NCBI RefSeq assembly: GCF_000001735.4
Contig: NC_003074.8
Span: 23,009,261-23,073,260 of the forward strand
DNA length: 64,000 nt
Reading direction: 5' to 3'
Source: Arabidopsis thaliana
Lineage: Eukaryota > Streptophyta > Magnoliopsida > Brassicales > Brassicaceae
How positions within the stretch are numbered: position 1 is the stretch's first letter; each line of letters begins with the position of its first letter. The position numbers were made by a program, and so were the translations under genes. The notes under the pieces were generated by a model. It had not been told where the DNA came from. It worked only from the letters and a program-made list of their open reading frames with translations, and did not search any database. Of the stretch, positions 1-11,885 are shown one piece after another.

Positions 1-3000
1 CCTGTTGTAGTCCACTGATGAAGCCATGAGCGTTAGATAGCTCAGCTGCGGATACTATTTCGGTTTCAGTAGCATCTCCTCCTTTACCATAAGCAATGTT
101 TGCCCTAATCGTTTCATTGAACAAAACCGGTTCCTGGCTCACAAGCCCGGTTTGCTGCCTTAACCATTTCAGCTGCAATGTCTTTATCTCAACTCCATCA
201 AGAGTGATCTGACCAGAATCAGGGTCGTAAAACCTCTGTAGCAACGCAATCACTGTCGATTTCCCGCTCCCGCTCTCTCCAACCAAAGCTATTGTCTGAA
301 ACAGAGGGAAAAACAAAACAAAATAAGAGACTTTATTTGACCCGAACTGAACCAAACTGATTCATTTTTTCTATATCTTACCTTGCCAGCGCGAATAGAC
401 AGACAGAGATCTTGGAAGATCTGAACATCTGGTCTTGAAGGATATTTGAAACTAATATGACGAAGTTCGATATCTCCTTTAACATTATCAAGAACTCTCC
501 CAGACTCATCACTTGGATCAATCTTCGATTCTCTGTCTATAACCGCGAAGATCGATGCAGCCGCATTGCTAGCTTTGCTGGAATCAGGAGACAATGAACT
601 TGACTGAGAAATAGCTACAGCCGCCATTGTCAAAGCAAAGAAAACCTGTTTCGAAACAACACAAAACACTCTTTAGAAGGGGACAAAAAACAGGAATCAT
701 GAGTTTCTGAAATGTTTTTGTTGCCTTTACCCTGAAAACAGAATCAAAGGTTGTTTTCCCGTCATCGACAAGCCTTGCACCCGCGTAGAAACTGGCGGCG
801 TAAGAAGAGAAGAGGACGAAGAAAGAAACACCGAAACCGATACCACTAACTATGCCTTGACGTATTCCTGTTCTCATAGGACCTTCACATTTCTTCTTAT
901 ACATTTTCATCACTTTCTCCTCTGCACAGAATGAAGCAACCGTTCTTATGCTCCCCACCGCATCATTCGCTACTTGGCTCGCTTCCTCATACATTCTCTG
1001 CCAACAATTTTCCGTTTCATCAGACAAAAAATAGAGATATGTAACTTGTATAGAAAATCAAAGAGAGTTTAGTCGTACCTTTGCATCTGCACTGAAGCCA
1101 ACCATGAACTTCATGTATATATAACCATTAAGCCCGATTAGCGGAAGCATCGCGAGAACAATGAAAGCTAACTGCCAACTCGCCACAAACGCTATGACCA
1201 AACCCGCGGTTACAGACGCAAGATTCTGAACCGTTTGAGCCAATGCGTCTCCAACTAGACCACGGACCGTAGCTGCATCAGCAGAGAGCCTAGCTCCAAT
1301 AGCACCACTTGAGTTCTCAGTCTCATCAAACCATCCAACTTCCATACGAACAACTTTCTCAAAACACATTGATCTTATCCGCTGCACTAGTTTACATCCG
1401 GCTATGGAAAAAAAGATCGTTTGTGCTGGGAAGACCACCATTGAAGCTACACCAAGAAGCATGAAGATGATTGCCCAAAACCTTGTATCGGATTTTAACT
1501 GCTCAGGTGGTTTGAAAAATGCTTTGATCACGCTTGAGATTAGAATCCCGAATATCGGAAGAATAACTCCGTTTAAGACCGCGGCTATAGATCCGAGTAT
1601 AAGCATAGGAATCTCTGGTTTGTTTAGAGCAGCGACTCTAAAGAAAGAGACTTTCTTTTCTTTGATCGGAGTAGAAACCTTGATGTCTTTCTCTGGTATA
1701 GCTTCGTTGTTGGTGTCTATTCCTGCTGGAAAACCAAACATAGAGAAAGAAGAAGATCTTTTGCTTAAAGACCGGCTTAGTGACGACTTCCTTAAACTAG
1801 ACCGTTTCATGGACTCCATTGATAGTTTCTGCTCATCCGTTGAATCTTCTGTCTGTTTAGTATCTTCTTGTAGACGTATGAGCTGAGAATACGCTCCTTC
1901 CGGGTCTCTTAGGAGCTCAGAGTGAGAACCTGATCATACATTTTATGATCAGCACTTACTATCAGATAGGATTGGATATATATATATATACATGTATATG
2001 TGTTAGATACTTTGAGTTTTACCTTTCTCTACGATCTTGCCTTGATGAATCACAGCAATCATGTCTGCATTTCTCACCGTACTCAATCTGTGAGCGACAA
2101 CGACGGTTGTTCGGTTAACCATGATCCTGTCAAGAGCTTCTTGAACAATCCTCTCAGACTCTGCATCAAGTGCGCTTGTTGCTTCATCTAAAAGCAAGAT
2201 TCTTGGATCTTTCAGAATCGCTCTAGCTACTGCAATCCTCTGTTTTTGCCCACCTGAAAGCTGAGTTCCGTGTTCTCCAACCATCGTGTCTAAACCCTGC
2301 AATGTACAGTTAGTTAATTCAGTTACATTTACAAGCTTCATCAAAATGAAAACAGAGACAAAAAAATAACAGAGGAGAGGTGAATTTAATCTCAACCTGA
2401 GGAAGCTTGTCAATGAATTTAGACGCGTTTGCGAGCTCTGTGGCCTTACGAATCTCTTCGACTGTTGCATTTTCTTTCCCGTAGGCGATGTTTTCCTTTA
2501 TGCTTGAAGTGAACAGAACCGGTTCTTGACTCACAAGTCCTATCTTGCTTCTGATCCACTTTAGCTGAAACTCTTTAAGGTTAATCCCATCTATTCGGAC
2601 TTCACCGCTTTGTGGATCATAAAACCTCTCTATCAGACTCACAACAGTAGACTTCCCACTTCCGCTCTGCCCAACTAGAGCCACGGTTGAACCACTCGAG
2701 ATAGAGAGTGAAAACCCGCGAAAGATCTGCTCTTCTGGTCTTGCCGGGTAACTAAAGTTCACATTATTAAGCTCAATGTCTCCTCTAATATCGTCAAGAA
2801 CTTTTCCAGTTGTATCGGAAGCATCAATCTCCGGCTTTCTTTTGATTGCTTCAAACATTTTGTATGCCGCAGCTTGACCAGCTGCAAACGCGCTTAAACA
2901 AGGAGATGCTTGTCCTAATGACCTGATATTAGCATGAAAAGCAAATTAGCTTACAGAAAATAAGAAGTTGAAGGACCAACAAAGTTGATTCGGAAGCTCA

Positions 3001-4319
3001 CATGGAACCGGTTAAAACCGCGAAGATGATGATGAGAACTTGTCCTCCAGTGTATCCTTTCTCCAATATCATCTTCCCACCATACCAAACCGCTAAAGCA
3101 TAAGTGCAAAAGATGACTATGTTGAGTGTACCAAGTCCAAGTCCTGTGGAAGCTCCTTCAAACACCCCTGCTCTATAAGCAGAGACAAGATGCTTATTGT
3201 AATTGCTTATCGCTTGTTTCTCTCCAGTAAACGATGCAACCGTTCTTATTGACCCAACTGTTTGCTCAACTACAACCGCAGCTTTCGCATAAGAAGTTTG
3301 TCCACGGGAAGCCATTTTGGAAATGACGATAGCTAGAGCTGCACCAGACATTACTAGAAGTGGAATTGAAGATACCATGACTAATGTAAGAAGCCATCCT
3401 TCAGTGAAAGCTATCACAAATCCACCAATAAACGTTGATACCAATTGAATAGCCTTTCCAACCTACAAAAAAGGTTTGAAACTTAGTAATCTAATTCAAC
3501 CCCCAAAATTTGTAACTGTGTCATGTTCTGTTACCTTCTCTCCCATGGCGTCTTGTATAAGCACAGTGTCACCTGACATTCTTCCAACAACTTCTCCTGT
3601 GTTGGTTTCGACGTCGAAGAAGGCAATGTCTTGTCTCAATATAGTTTGCAGATACAGACTCCTTATTCTTCCAGCTTGTCTCTCCCCAGAGATCATCCAA
3701 CCAGAAACCTCTGATTATATACAAAAACATCCACTAAAAGATTAAAATCTTTCACATTCAAACCCACTAAAGATTTCGGACAGAATCAACGAGTGTGTGC
3801 TTACGGAGAAGAGCTGCCACTAGAGTTCCAAGCCCAAGGTATACAAATTTCAGAGCCACCTGTGAGTAAAGTTGTATTAAAGATCAATCATTGTGGTCTT
3901 TTTTTGTGGGTCTAAACTAGAAAGGTAAAAGAGTAGAATATATTTATTACCTTAGCGATCTTATCAGAAACATCTGAACTGTTTTGGTTTTGTCCAAACA
4001 CATCTATGACATCTCCGAAGAGGATCGTCATGATAGGGAAGCCAAGACCGTTACCCACCGCGCCTATTGTTCCGAGGATCATCAAAATGATGTCAAATGA
4101 ATCTGCAAAGGCAAACAGCTTGTGAAACGGTACAGTTTTGGTCTTCTCATCTTCTTCTTGTTTGTTCTTCTCTGTTTTTTTCTTCTCTTCTTTCAGATCA
4201 GACTCTGTCTTAAGTTCTTTTTCGTCTTCTTCATGAATTTTAGAGTTTGAAGTCTCTGCGTCTGCTCTGTTTGGTGAATCCACCTTCAAGCCCTCCTCTG
4301 ATTCTATTACACTATCCAT
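1..4319 (-). CDS. ABCB21: ABCB-type full-size ABC transporter, C-terminus cut by window edge (ABCB21)
   Basis: Plasma-membrane auxin transporter of the P-glycoprotein/MDR class, by homology to ABCB4/ABCB21. Coding exons are 3951-4319, 3805-3859, 3535-3710, 3002-3462, 2397-2922, 2023-2296, 1079-1929, 731-997, 382-645 and 1-295. They give about 1,179 residues; about 110 are missing beyond position 1. The order is an acidic, Lys/Glu-rich N-terminus, TMD1, NBD1 (Walker [10 protein letters not shown], signature LSGGQKQR, Walker [13 protein letters not shown]), a Ser-rich linker, TMD2, and NBD2 with Walker [10 protein letters not shown]; the second signature and Walker B lie outside the window. A 5' UTR intron (about 4332-4427) is bounded by good splice sites just upstream of the ATG. 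Family membership is certain; the choice of ABCB21 over its close paralogue ABCB4 rests on gene order. Confidence 0.96.
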
Positions 4320-4439
4320 TGTTCTTTGATCCTATCAAGAAAACCAAAGCTAAAAATCCAAACTTTAAAATCTAGAAAACTGAAACCTTAAACTTTATTG
4401 GACAACAAAAAACAGAGAAGCATGTACCTGAAAAACACA

Positions 4440-5072
4440 GATACACTTCCTTTTCTTAGTAGCCGAGGAAACAAGGATCGTGGAGGGTTGAATATATAAT
4501 ATACTCTAATTCATTACTTGAAGAAGAAGCAGTGGATTTTCGATTTCAAGAACTTCTCTTAAGACGTTTACGTCTATTGAATTGATTCAAGTGGAAGTTC
4601 AGGACCTACTTCCAGAAACAAGGACTAGAGTCGTCAAAAACGACCTTGTTATGACGTGACAGGTCAGACGCCAAGTGGTCTGGTCTCTGTTCTGCGGATA
4701 GTCTTATTAGCACCTAACTTTTTCTTTCACAAAGAAAAGAGTACCAAAAAACGAGTTTTCTTTCAAACTTTAGTGTGACTAATCAACATTTACTTTGCTT
4801 TGTTCATACAGTATAAAACAATTGCCATTAACCGCATTTCTATTGTATGCAGACAAAATATCAAATTCAGATTGATTTTCTTATATGCAACTTGCATTTG
4901 TTTTAGCTGGCAAATGAATGACTCATAACTTTTTCTTTACAATTTTTATTATTATTATTATGTGCACATTACACTTCAGTACGTAACGAATCAACTTTCA
5001 AGCAGCCAATGAATTTTCTTACTCGTTTTCCCAAATTCCACTATACAATATTTTAATAAACTGGATTAGTGA
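4440..5072. other. Intergenic: ABCB21 promoter and BAHD 3' flank
   Basis: No coding potential is seen. A TATA-like AT run on the minus strand at about 4491-4504 fits ABCB21 transcription starting near 4465, just above the leader exon that ends at the 5' UTR intron. The part nearest 5072 should hold the 3' UTR of the acyltransferase. A short ATT microsatellite sits near 4945-4960. Confidence 0.5.
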
Positions 5073-6548
5073 TTATTCGGTTTTGTTAGATGTCAATTTA
5101 TTTGTCATCAAATCATCGAACAATTGGCAATGAGTCTCCTCGACGCACCACGTCATCAAACGTACACCTTTCTTCGGCAACGGCACAGATCCTACGATGC
5201 CAGCAGGGACAATACTCAACCCTTGGATTGGTGCCACGTGTAATGGTGGACCCCATCCATAATCCACCTGATTGAATCCTAATTTTCCCCACTCCGATAA
5301 AAACAGCGTATTATATCCCACCGCCGGCGCAAACGGATCGTCTCCGTCGCCGCTGACGAACTTTTCAAATTCCTCCGGTAGCTTCGTTTTCGCTTGTTTG
5401 ATCAATTTCACCACATCGAACACTGATTTCTCCTTCGAGATTTCGTGGCTTTCGGCGGAGATTTTCACCGGGAAGAAGCAGTTGCCGTAGAAACCAATCG
5501 GGAGCGGCGGATTAACAAGATGACGACAGTTAGCGAAGAATACGAGCTTCACTTCTGTATCCTCTCTCAGATTTATCGCTTCCGTACGAAGTTTCCAGAA
5601 ACAAGCGGCGATGACCTCGAAGGCTGAACAAATCTCTCCGGTCGACGCACGAAACTCACGTTTGAACCGTTCGATCAAATCTGATGGGATATCAAAGCTT
5701 AAGTGCTCTAGCTTGTATTCTGGAAACGCCGGTGGAAACGGCGGAGGGATTGCCGGAGATATGACATCATTCGCACGGTGCTGCTGTGGAATGAAATCTC
5801 TATGCCAGACGGGAGAGACGCCGAGATTCGTTTGGCCGCAGGCGATTTCTCCGACCGCGGTAAGGAATTGGGCCGCTCCAAGGCCGTCACAAATTGCGTG
5901 GCAAAATCTAAGGCCCATTACGAAACCGCCGCAAGAGAATTGGGTCACCTGCAGTAACATTATAAAATCCGGTTCAGTTTAACTTCAGTCGAATACAGTC
6001 GTCAAGCTAATCGGTTTAATTTATAACTGCTTTTTATTAACCGTTGAACCGGATTTTGAAAACTACCGTTCATAATTCAAGATCGGTACTAATTGTCAAA
6101 CAAACCGGTTCTAGCGGATTGTAGATTAAATACTTACCTGCATTTGGACAAGCGGTTCTGCATCATCATCTTTAGGGATTTGATCAGGAAGGAGATCATC
6201 GTAAGGTATTTCCATTAGATTGTCGAAATAACCAACACTCTCTAGCTTAACATCAGTAACCGCATCAACGAACCAAATTCCAGTTTTCCCGGTACAATCG
6301 ATCTGAAGTTTACCTTGGTTTAACTCTTTCAATCTACCGGACAAGGGATAGTAAGAGACAAGTGCTTTAGCCAATGCCTCTTGTATGGCTCTAGCTGCAT
6401 CAGGTCCATGAGTAAACACATGTATTGTTCTAGCGAAACATCGTAGAACCGGAATATTATCGATTAAGGACAGATCCAACACTACTGATGGGGTCGTTTC
6501 ACATGCTTGAATAAGAACTCGGTTTACTCTGGTTAATGAAAAAGCCAT
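5073..6548 (-). CDS. BAHD-family HXXXD acyltransferase
   Basis: Probable soluble, cytosolic acyl-CoA-dependent O- or N-acyltransferase (locus AT3G62160 by position). Two exons, 6138-6548 and 5073-5948, give 428 residues, the usual BAHD length. The intron falls at the conserved BAHD position, just after the VQMQ motif. The catalytic HXXXD box is HAICDG in the second exon. The structural DFGWG box is present as DYGWG, a conservative change. The acceptor substrate cannot be read from sequence; relatives use hydroxycinnamoyl or benzoyl-type donors. A TATA box 80-90 bp upstream of the ATG supports the start. Confidence 0.93.
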
Positions 6549-6628
6549 TGAAGAAAAGATTGACTTGATTAAAGAAAAGATTGGCTTAGGAGTTGTGTGA
6601 CATTTCTGGTGGTAGAAGACTGCTATAC

Positions 6629-6638
6629 TTATATATTG
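6629..6638 (-). promoter_or_regulatory. TATA box of the BAHD gene
   Basis: The minus strand reads AATATATAAG here, about 80-90 bp upstream of the acyltransferase ATG at 6548. That predicts a 5' UTR of about 50-60 nt. Position and sequence fit a plant TATA box; no transcript data were available. Confidence 0.6.
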
Positions 6639-7234
6639 TGTGAGATATTGGTGAAGTCTTATCTATGGGACAGCTTCGCTTTGAAGTGGACTATAATTAG
6701 GTGATGTAGGGCTCGCTTTTGCTAACATTTTACACTTCTCATAAAAAATATATCTATCTAGACTTAAACAATAGCAATGCAAAATAATTAAAATCTGTGA
6801 ATATTTGTCAAAAGTCAAAACTAGTACATGTCTGTTAACACGTATGTGAAATAAATATCTTTGGTTTGTTTATTTTTACTAGATTTTTTTATTTTTATTT
6901 TTGTAGTTGTAAGAATAATCATGAAAGTGGAATATGGTAAACTTTAGCAAATGATGGTATTTAAAATATTTTGTGTATCAATTTTCTTAAGGATACAACA
7001 TGTGATAAAAAAAAATTAATTATTTGTACTACAAAAAAAATAACAAAACAATTTTTTTTCCTCTTTTGCACGTGAAACGAAAGCAATCTTATACAAACAT
7101 CATCTCAACACGTCTAGAACCCTATCTTTGTATATAGTATCCAAAAAAGAGTTCTGATCCCCAGAGACGACGTCGTATCGTTACCTTAACATTATCACAT
7201 ACTGTTTTATTCTTAACTTTTTTGTGTTGTCCTC
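6639..7234. other. Intergenic: AT-rich, no gene seen
   Basis: Distal promoter of the acyltransferase and 3' flank of VGDH2. Only short open frames and A/T runs (for example about 7010-7060) are seen, with no recognisable element. Confidence 0.5.
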
Positions 7235-9077
7235 TTACAATCCTAGTTGGACGGGCACGTTGGCTTCTTGGATCCAGTTAGCTGGACCAACCCAGTTAGC
7301 CACGGTGTAAGTTTCAACCTCAGCCGCAGACTTAGCCACCTTAACCCAAGGAGGCCTCTGAGTAGTGGCAGCTCCCGGTCCACGGTTATTGAACTCAATG
7401 TATTTAGCAGTCTTGTGGTTTTGTTCTCCTTGCCATTCGGTCCATCCTTCTGGTTTAATCAAATCACCAATCTCAGTTCCAATAATCACAGTCGTGGCAA
7501 ACTTCTTCCACGGCCTTCCTAGGTACGATTTGATGGTTAGCTTGTCAGCTTCGAGCTCCTTGTCCGGTATGATACGGCAGTTATGGAGGACGATACCGAT
7601 CTTCATCGCTGCACCCTTTTCATTACCGTCAGCCGTAACGTAGTTGGATTGTCCGGGGCTTCCCTTTCGGACGAGGATGAGAGAGTTTTGGATCACAGTT
7701 GCGGATTTTCCGAAGATGAAATCCACTGTACCGGATACAACAATGTTCCTGTAGAATTGACGTCCGTTGTTGACGTAGAGTGTGTCTTGGTAACCGTCGA
7801 ATCTACAGTTGAATATGACCGCACGGTCTCCGTTCACACGGAGTGCGACCGCTTGGTGTCCCAATGGACCAGCAGTGTTCTTAAACCCAATCCATTTCGC
7901 CATGAATCCCTCAGATTCGACCTCTGCATGTACATATTAAATGTTAGTACCTTGGCCGATTATGTAGCAATGTAAAACATAATGTTTTGTGGGACTTACG
8001 AACGGTGCCACTGAGTGAAGTAGTGGTTCCTGGGCTAAGTTTAACACTTCTGTCAAAGGTAATGATGGTTTGTGTAGCACCATCACCGAACATGAAAATG
8101 TTGTTCTTCTTCTTAGGGATTCTGACTTGTTCATTGTAGATACCAGCCTTGATATGGATAATGCACCTTCCAGGGTTTTTATCCGGGCAAGCCATAACCG
8201 CCTCAGAAATGGTCTTAAACTGTCCACTTCCATCCTTAGCCACTACATGAGTCGCCTTGATCTTACCGCCACCACCACCGCCTTCACCGATACCATCATC
8301 ACCGCCAGCTGGAGCGCCACGTCCGGCCTTAGCCATAAGCTTCCTGTCTTTACCAGAAAACCATTTGGGGAGTCCCTTAGAGTCGTTGTCTTCAAGAAGG
8401 CGACGTGCAGCTCCACCGGCTCCGGCTCCCATGGTTATGTTCTTCATATCGTCGACTTTGACACCCATTTGGGCCATCGCGGTAACAACGGAATGGAAGA
8501 TATCGATAGCGTTACTGGTCAAAACCTTGGAGTTAGAGATTCCTTCACCCATGATCTTCTTTAGCTCAACTTCCTCGATGTCGTCAAGACAATCGGTTTG
8601 GTAGTTGAAAACTCCAGTTAACCATTGTTTGAGCTGGTCAAGCTTAGTTCCACTCTGCTGAAGATCCTCACCCATCTCTTCAACAATGGTCTCAAGATCC
8701 TCAAGAGCGTACATCAATACTCTCTTGCAGTAATCAAGAACGGCTTTGCTGGTCGCGTTCATGTTAGTACCCATACCTCCTTCGGTCGAAGCCGTGAAGT
8801 TTGAGGATTTTGTGATCGCGTCTTTAGTAGCCATCAGGAAGGCTTTGACAAGCTTGCTTGGATCATCACTTTTGACTGGGTCGAGTGTTTTCGCGCACGA
8901 ACCTTGGTCTGTGGTTGACTGGCAAATTGTCTGAACCGCTTTCTGATGAGAGTTTATGGGACCATTACTGTCGCCATTGGCGCCGCCTCCTTTATTAACG
9001 AACGTGATAACTCCTATGGCAACACCCACCACTAGGAGGAGTGATGCCACAGATACCACAACCTTTCCTACTGCCAT
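7235..9077 (-). CDS. VGDH2: Pectin methylesterase with PMEI pro-region (VANGUARD1 homologue 2)
   Basis: Type I pectin methylesterase; it de-esterifies homogalacturonan in the pollen-tube wall, by homology to VANGUARD1. Exons 8000-9077 and 7235-7923 give 588 residues. An N-terminal hydrophobic segment (about residues 6-27) acts as signal or signal anchor. It is followed by a PMEI-like pro-domain (about 45-200), a Gly-rich linker with a run of six Gly near residue 270, and the catalytic domain. Catalytic motifs are intact: [29 protein letters not shown] and YLGRPW carry the two Asp, the Gln residues and the Arg. A basic RRLLE site precedes the linker, typical of pro-region processing. The next gene upstream is a free-standing PMEI-like protein on the same strand. 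Confidence 0.96.
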
Positions 9078-10571
9078 TTTTTCTAACTTTTTTTTTTTGT
9101 TGTTATATATTTTTCCCCTTTTTGATTTTACCTTTTTTTTTGCTTTTTATGTTTTTTCTCTCCCTCCGGTTTTATTCGGGAGGTAAATATGAGAGGGAGG
9201 GGATTTTTTTTATTGAAACAGAGCCCGGTGGTTTATTAATGGGGCTGGTAGAGATTGTGGTGCATTGTGGAGACATTCTTATAGGATTTGTAGTTTCTAA
9301 AATTAGGGTTTGCATGGAGCTAGGGAGAGATTTAAGGTCGTTGAATGGCTAAAAATTCTCTAATCAAATATTGGCTATGAGACTAAAAATTGGTCACCAC
9401 AAGATGATTTGATTATGTCCTGATCAAGAGTTCGATTACTAAAAATATAAAACGTAGATCCAACCAAAAAAAATGTATGTGGCAGTAACTCTAGTTTACT
9501 TATACATATAACATATCCTCTAATTCTAATCTTGTGAATATATTTTGGATTATTCATTCCTAAGTTTAGTTATTTATCCGAAAGTAAAGTATTCGAAAAC
9601 TTCTTATTGAGAGTTTGCTCTCATCCTTTTAAGGTTAAAACTAGTTGGTACACTACAATAAAACTTGGTAGCTAGTAAGAAATTATGTCTTCTCTATGAC
9701 GGTATCATTGCATGAATGGTATACTAATTTATGTCTTATAACGAAAGGATTATGAGCTTAAAGATTCAAAATTAGTTTTGATTAAAGTGTTTGAATAGAA
9801 AAACCGAATTCGTAAGCTTTTATTCAATAGAAAAACAGAAAAAACCGAAATCATATGATACTCAATAAATCAAACAAATATGATTCAACCTCTTCCTAGA
9901 CTTTGGTCAACCAAATGAGCTATTGTATACGGTAAACTGTCGTTACGCTCGAATTATATTATTGATGACGCAAAACGGTAAAAAATACTAAAATAGCAAT
10001 AACGATTACGGAATGATGATAATAAAAAAGAGAGAGAAAATTTGCATCATAGATATCACGATATTAGAGAGATTTAATTGTGTAGTTAGCCTTGTTAATT
10101 CGCAGTGGTTAACAGTTAACAACCGGTTAATTGTCAATTGTCAACAACCGTAACTGCATAATTAAACCACTCTCATTTATATAGAGAGAAAAAAAACTTG
10201 TAACTCGAATACACGATGGACTGTGGATATGTTCAAATGAGATTAGCAGATAATATAACTTTTTTGCAGATTTCAAAATTTCCTGAGGCTAAATGTCTAA
10301 ATCATCATTCTAATACTTTTGTTATCATTAACGATATGTATTTAAAAGAAAAATGTTGAAATAGAGACAAAAAATAATAACATTTCATTAATTAATATAT
10401 CCTTTCCAATCATCACGAAATCCGTCCGTACATGTATAAAACCTACAACATTACATCACAAACGACGCATAATCATACATGACAGAACCAACCATCTATG
10501 ATTCCATTCGCGATTGCTCTAGGCCTTACACGATATAATTAATTATTACATCCAATCCCTTAATACGATCA
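9078..10571. other. Intergenic: VGDH2 promoter and PMEI 3' flank
   Basis: No gene is seen. The first 130 bp upstream of the VGDH2 ATG are very T/C-rich on the plus strand, as expected for a leader. A cluster of MYB-core motifs (AACCG, GTTAAC) lies at 10107-10152. The stretch from about 10390 to 10571 is probably PMEI 3' UTR. Confidence 0.5.
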
Positions 10572-11219
10572 TCAGTAATAATAATCAGACAAGGGTGGCG
10601 GTCGGGGCGAAGTGTCTTCCTCGTTAAGCTTCACCTTAATACCAAAAGTCTTGAAAATAGTATTCAAGTTATTAAACACATCAAAAGAATCACTTGTTAG
10701 ATTCTTCCCAACTCCAATCCCAATCCCCACTTCCTTCAACAAAATCTTGTCTTCAATATCGTCCAAACAAGTCGAATGATACCCCATGATTGACATTAAC
10801 TCTTTTTTACACGTAAAATAATTATGAGCCAACGTCGTTACATCTTTCCCCGTAGCTTTCCAAAAATCGGCGAAATCTTCCAACGCGTAATTCAAGTTTT
10901 TCTCGCAGCTGTTGACCACTGCGGTTGCGGTTGCGTCTGACATGTGTTTTGGTTTGATTCCAGAGAGGAAAGTCACACTTTGTTTGACGGATGTTTCAGC
11001 GGCAGCCACTAATGCTCGGATTAGTTCGATGGGGTCATTGGTAGGAACGTGTTTAAGGGTTTTGCAACATAGACTTGTGTCCGTTGGGATAACGGTGCAG
11101 ATTCCCGCGACTGCTTTGGCGTGCGGTGTGAAAAGGTAGTTCGTTCGTTTGACTGGTTTAGCCGTTGCGGTTGCGGCAACGAATATGAAGAGAAAGAAGA
11201 GTTTGATTGGAGTGTTCAT
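10572..11219 (-). CDS. Pectin methylesterase/invertase inhibitor (PMEI) domain protein
   Basis: Secreted PMEI-family protein of 215 residues, single exon (locus AT3G62180 by position). A signal peptide (MNTPIKLFFLFIFVAATATA) precedes a four-helix PMEI domain with the conserved cysteines: IC and CC near the start, CEKN, CKKE and CLDDIED. The acidic, Pro-rich C-terminus ends in YYY. An in-frame codon 96 bp upstream (11315) was rejected as start because it would lie about 10 bp from the TATA box and would bury the signal peptide. The pattern of cysteines matches the pro-region of VGDH2, so it may inhibit that enzyme or a relative; this is inference from family and adjacency. Confidence 0.92.
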   Translation of the reverse strand: MNTPIKLFFLFIFVAATATAKPVKRTNYLFTPHAKAVAGICTVIPTDTSLCCKTLKHVPTNDPIELIRALVAAAETSVKQSVTFLSGIKPKHMSDATATAVVNSCEKNLNYALEDFADFWKATGKDVTTLAHNYFTCKKELMSIMGYHSTCLDDIEDKILLKEVGIGIGVGKNLTSDSFDVFNNLNTIFKTFGIKVKLNEEDTSPRPPPLSDYYY

Positions 11220-11320
11220 GATTGTGTTTTCGTATGAACGGAGAAAGGGATCGGAAAGGAACGGATCTCGGAGGAAGAAGAGAGGTTTTTTGATATAGCT
11301 AGAAAGATAATGCATGTTTT

Positions 11321-11334
11321 GTATATATTTATAG
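11321..11334 (-). promoter_or_regulatory. TATA box of the PMEI-like gene
   Basis: The minus strand reads CTATAAATATATAC about 105 bp upstream of the ATG at 11219. A start of transcription near 11295 would exclude the upstream in-frame ATG at 11315. Confidence 0.65.
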
Positions 11335-11885
11335 TTCGTCTATATTTGGCAGCTAGCTTTTAGTTTTTTTTTTTGTTAATAATTACATATGGTAGGGAGT
11401 GAATTGCGCGTTAATTTTCGGGTTAAACGGTTGTGTAATATTTTAGTTGATGATGACAAAATGATATTACATTTTTTAGATTAAAAAGAAAATGATATTT
11501 AGAGTTTAGAAGAAAGTTCTCAAATCATTTACGACATTTTATGAACTTTTTATTTCTAAAATAAGATTTTGTGGTATATTTGAAATTCGAACATTTTGAT
11601 AAGAATTTTTGTAGATATATATTTTGAAACTCTCTGTTTACTAAATTTTAATTTTCTTGTGATAATTGAACATTTTTTTAATCATTTTCCAACAATTTCT
11701 ACAAAATTTTATTTTTAAAAAGTATATATTGGTCCAGTTCAAAACTATATATTTACGAAAGAAAATGAAATGTAGGGCAGTGGTTGTGAGAGGTACACGT
11801 ATGATTCTGAAGCTAAAAATGAGATTAATATATGAAGGACCGACTCTCTGAAGCGAAACCGTAGACGCGGGAAGCTTTTTGGAAA
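11335..11885. other. Divergent promoter region between PMEI-like gene and J-protein gene
   Basis: AT-rich, with only short open frames. The last 60 bp, GC-richer, should be the leader of the J-protein gene. A MYB-type CGGTT core occurs near 11428. Nothing else is recognised. Confidence 0.45.

Noticed and set aside
1404-1886. Plus-strand open frame of 160 codons
   Set aside because: Antisense shadow of the ABCB21 linker/TMD2 exon, whose family motifs are unmistakable.
8070-8604. Plus-strand open frames of 115-164 codons
   Set aside because: They are shadows of the GC-richer VGDH2 coding exon on the other strand.
11220-11315. N-terminal extension of the PMEI-like protein from the upstream in-frame ATG
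   Set aside because: It would begin about 10 bp from the TATA box and would bury a clear signal peptide; the ATG at 11219 fits better.
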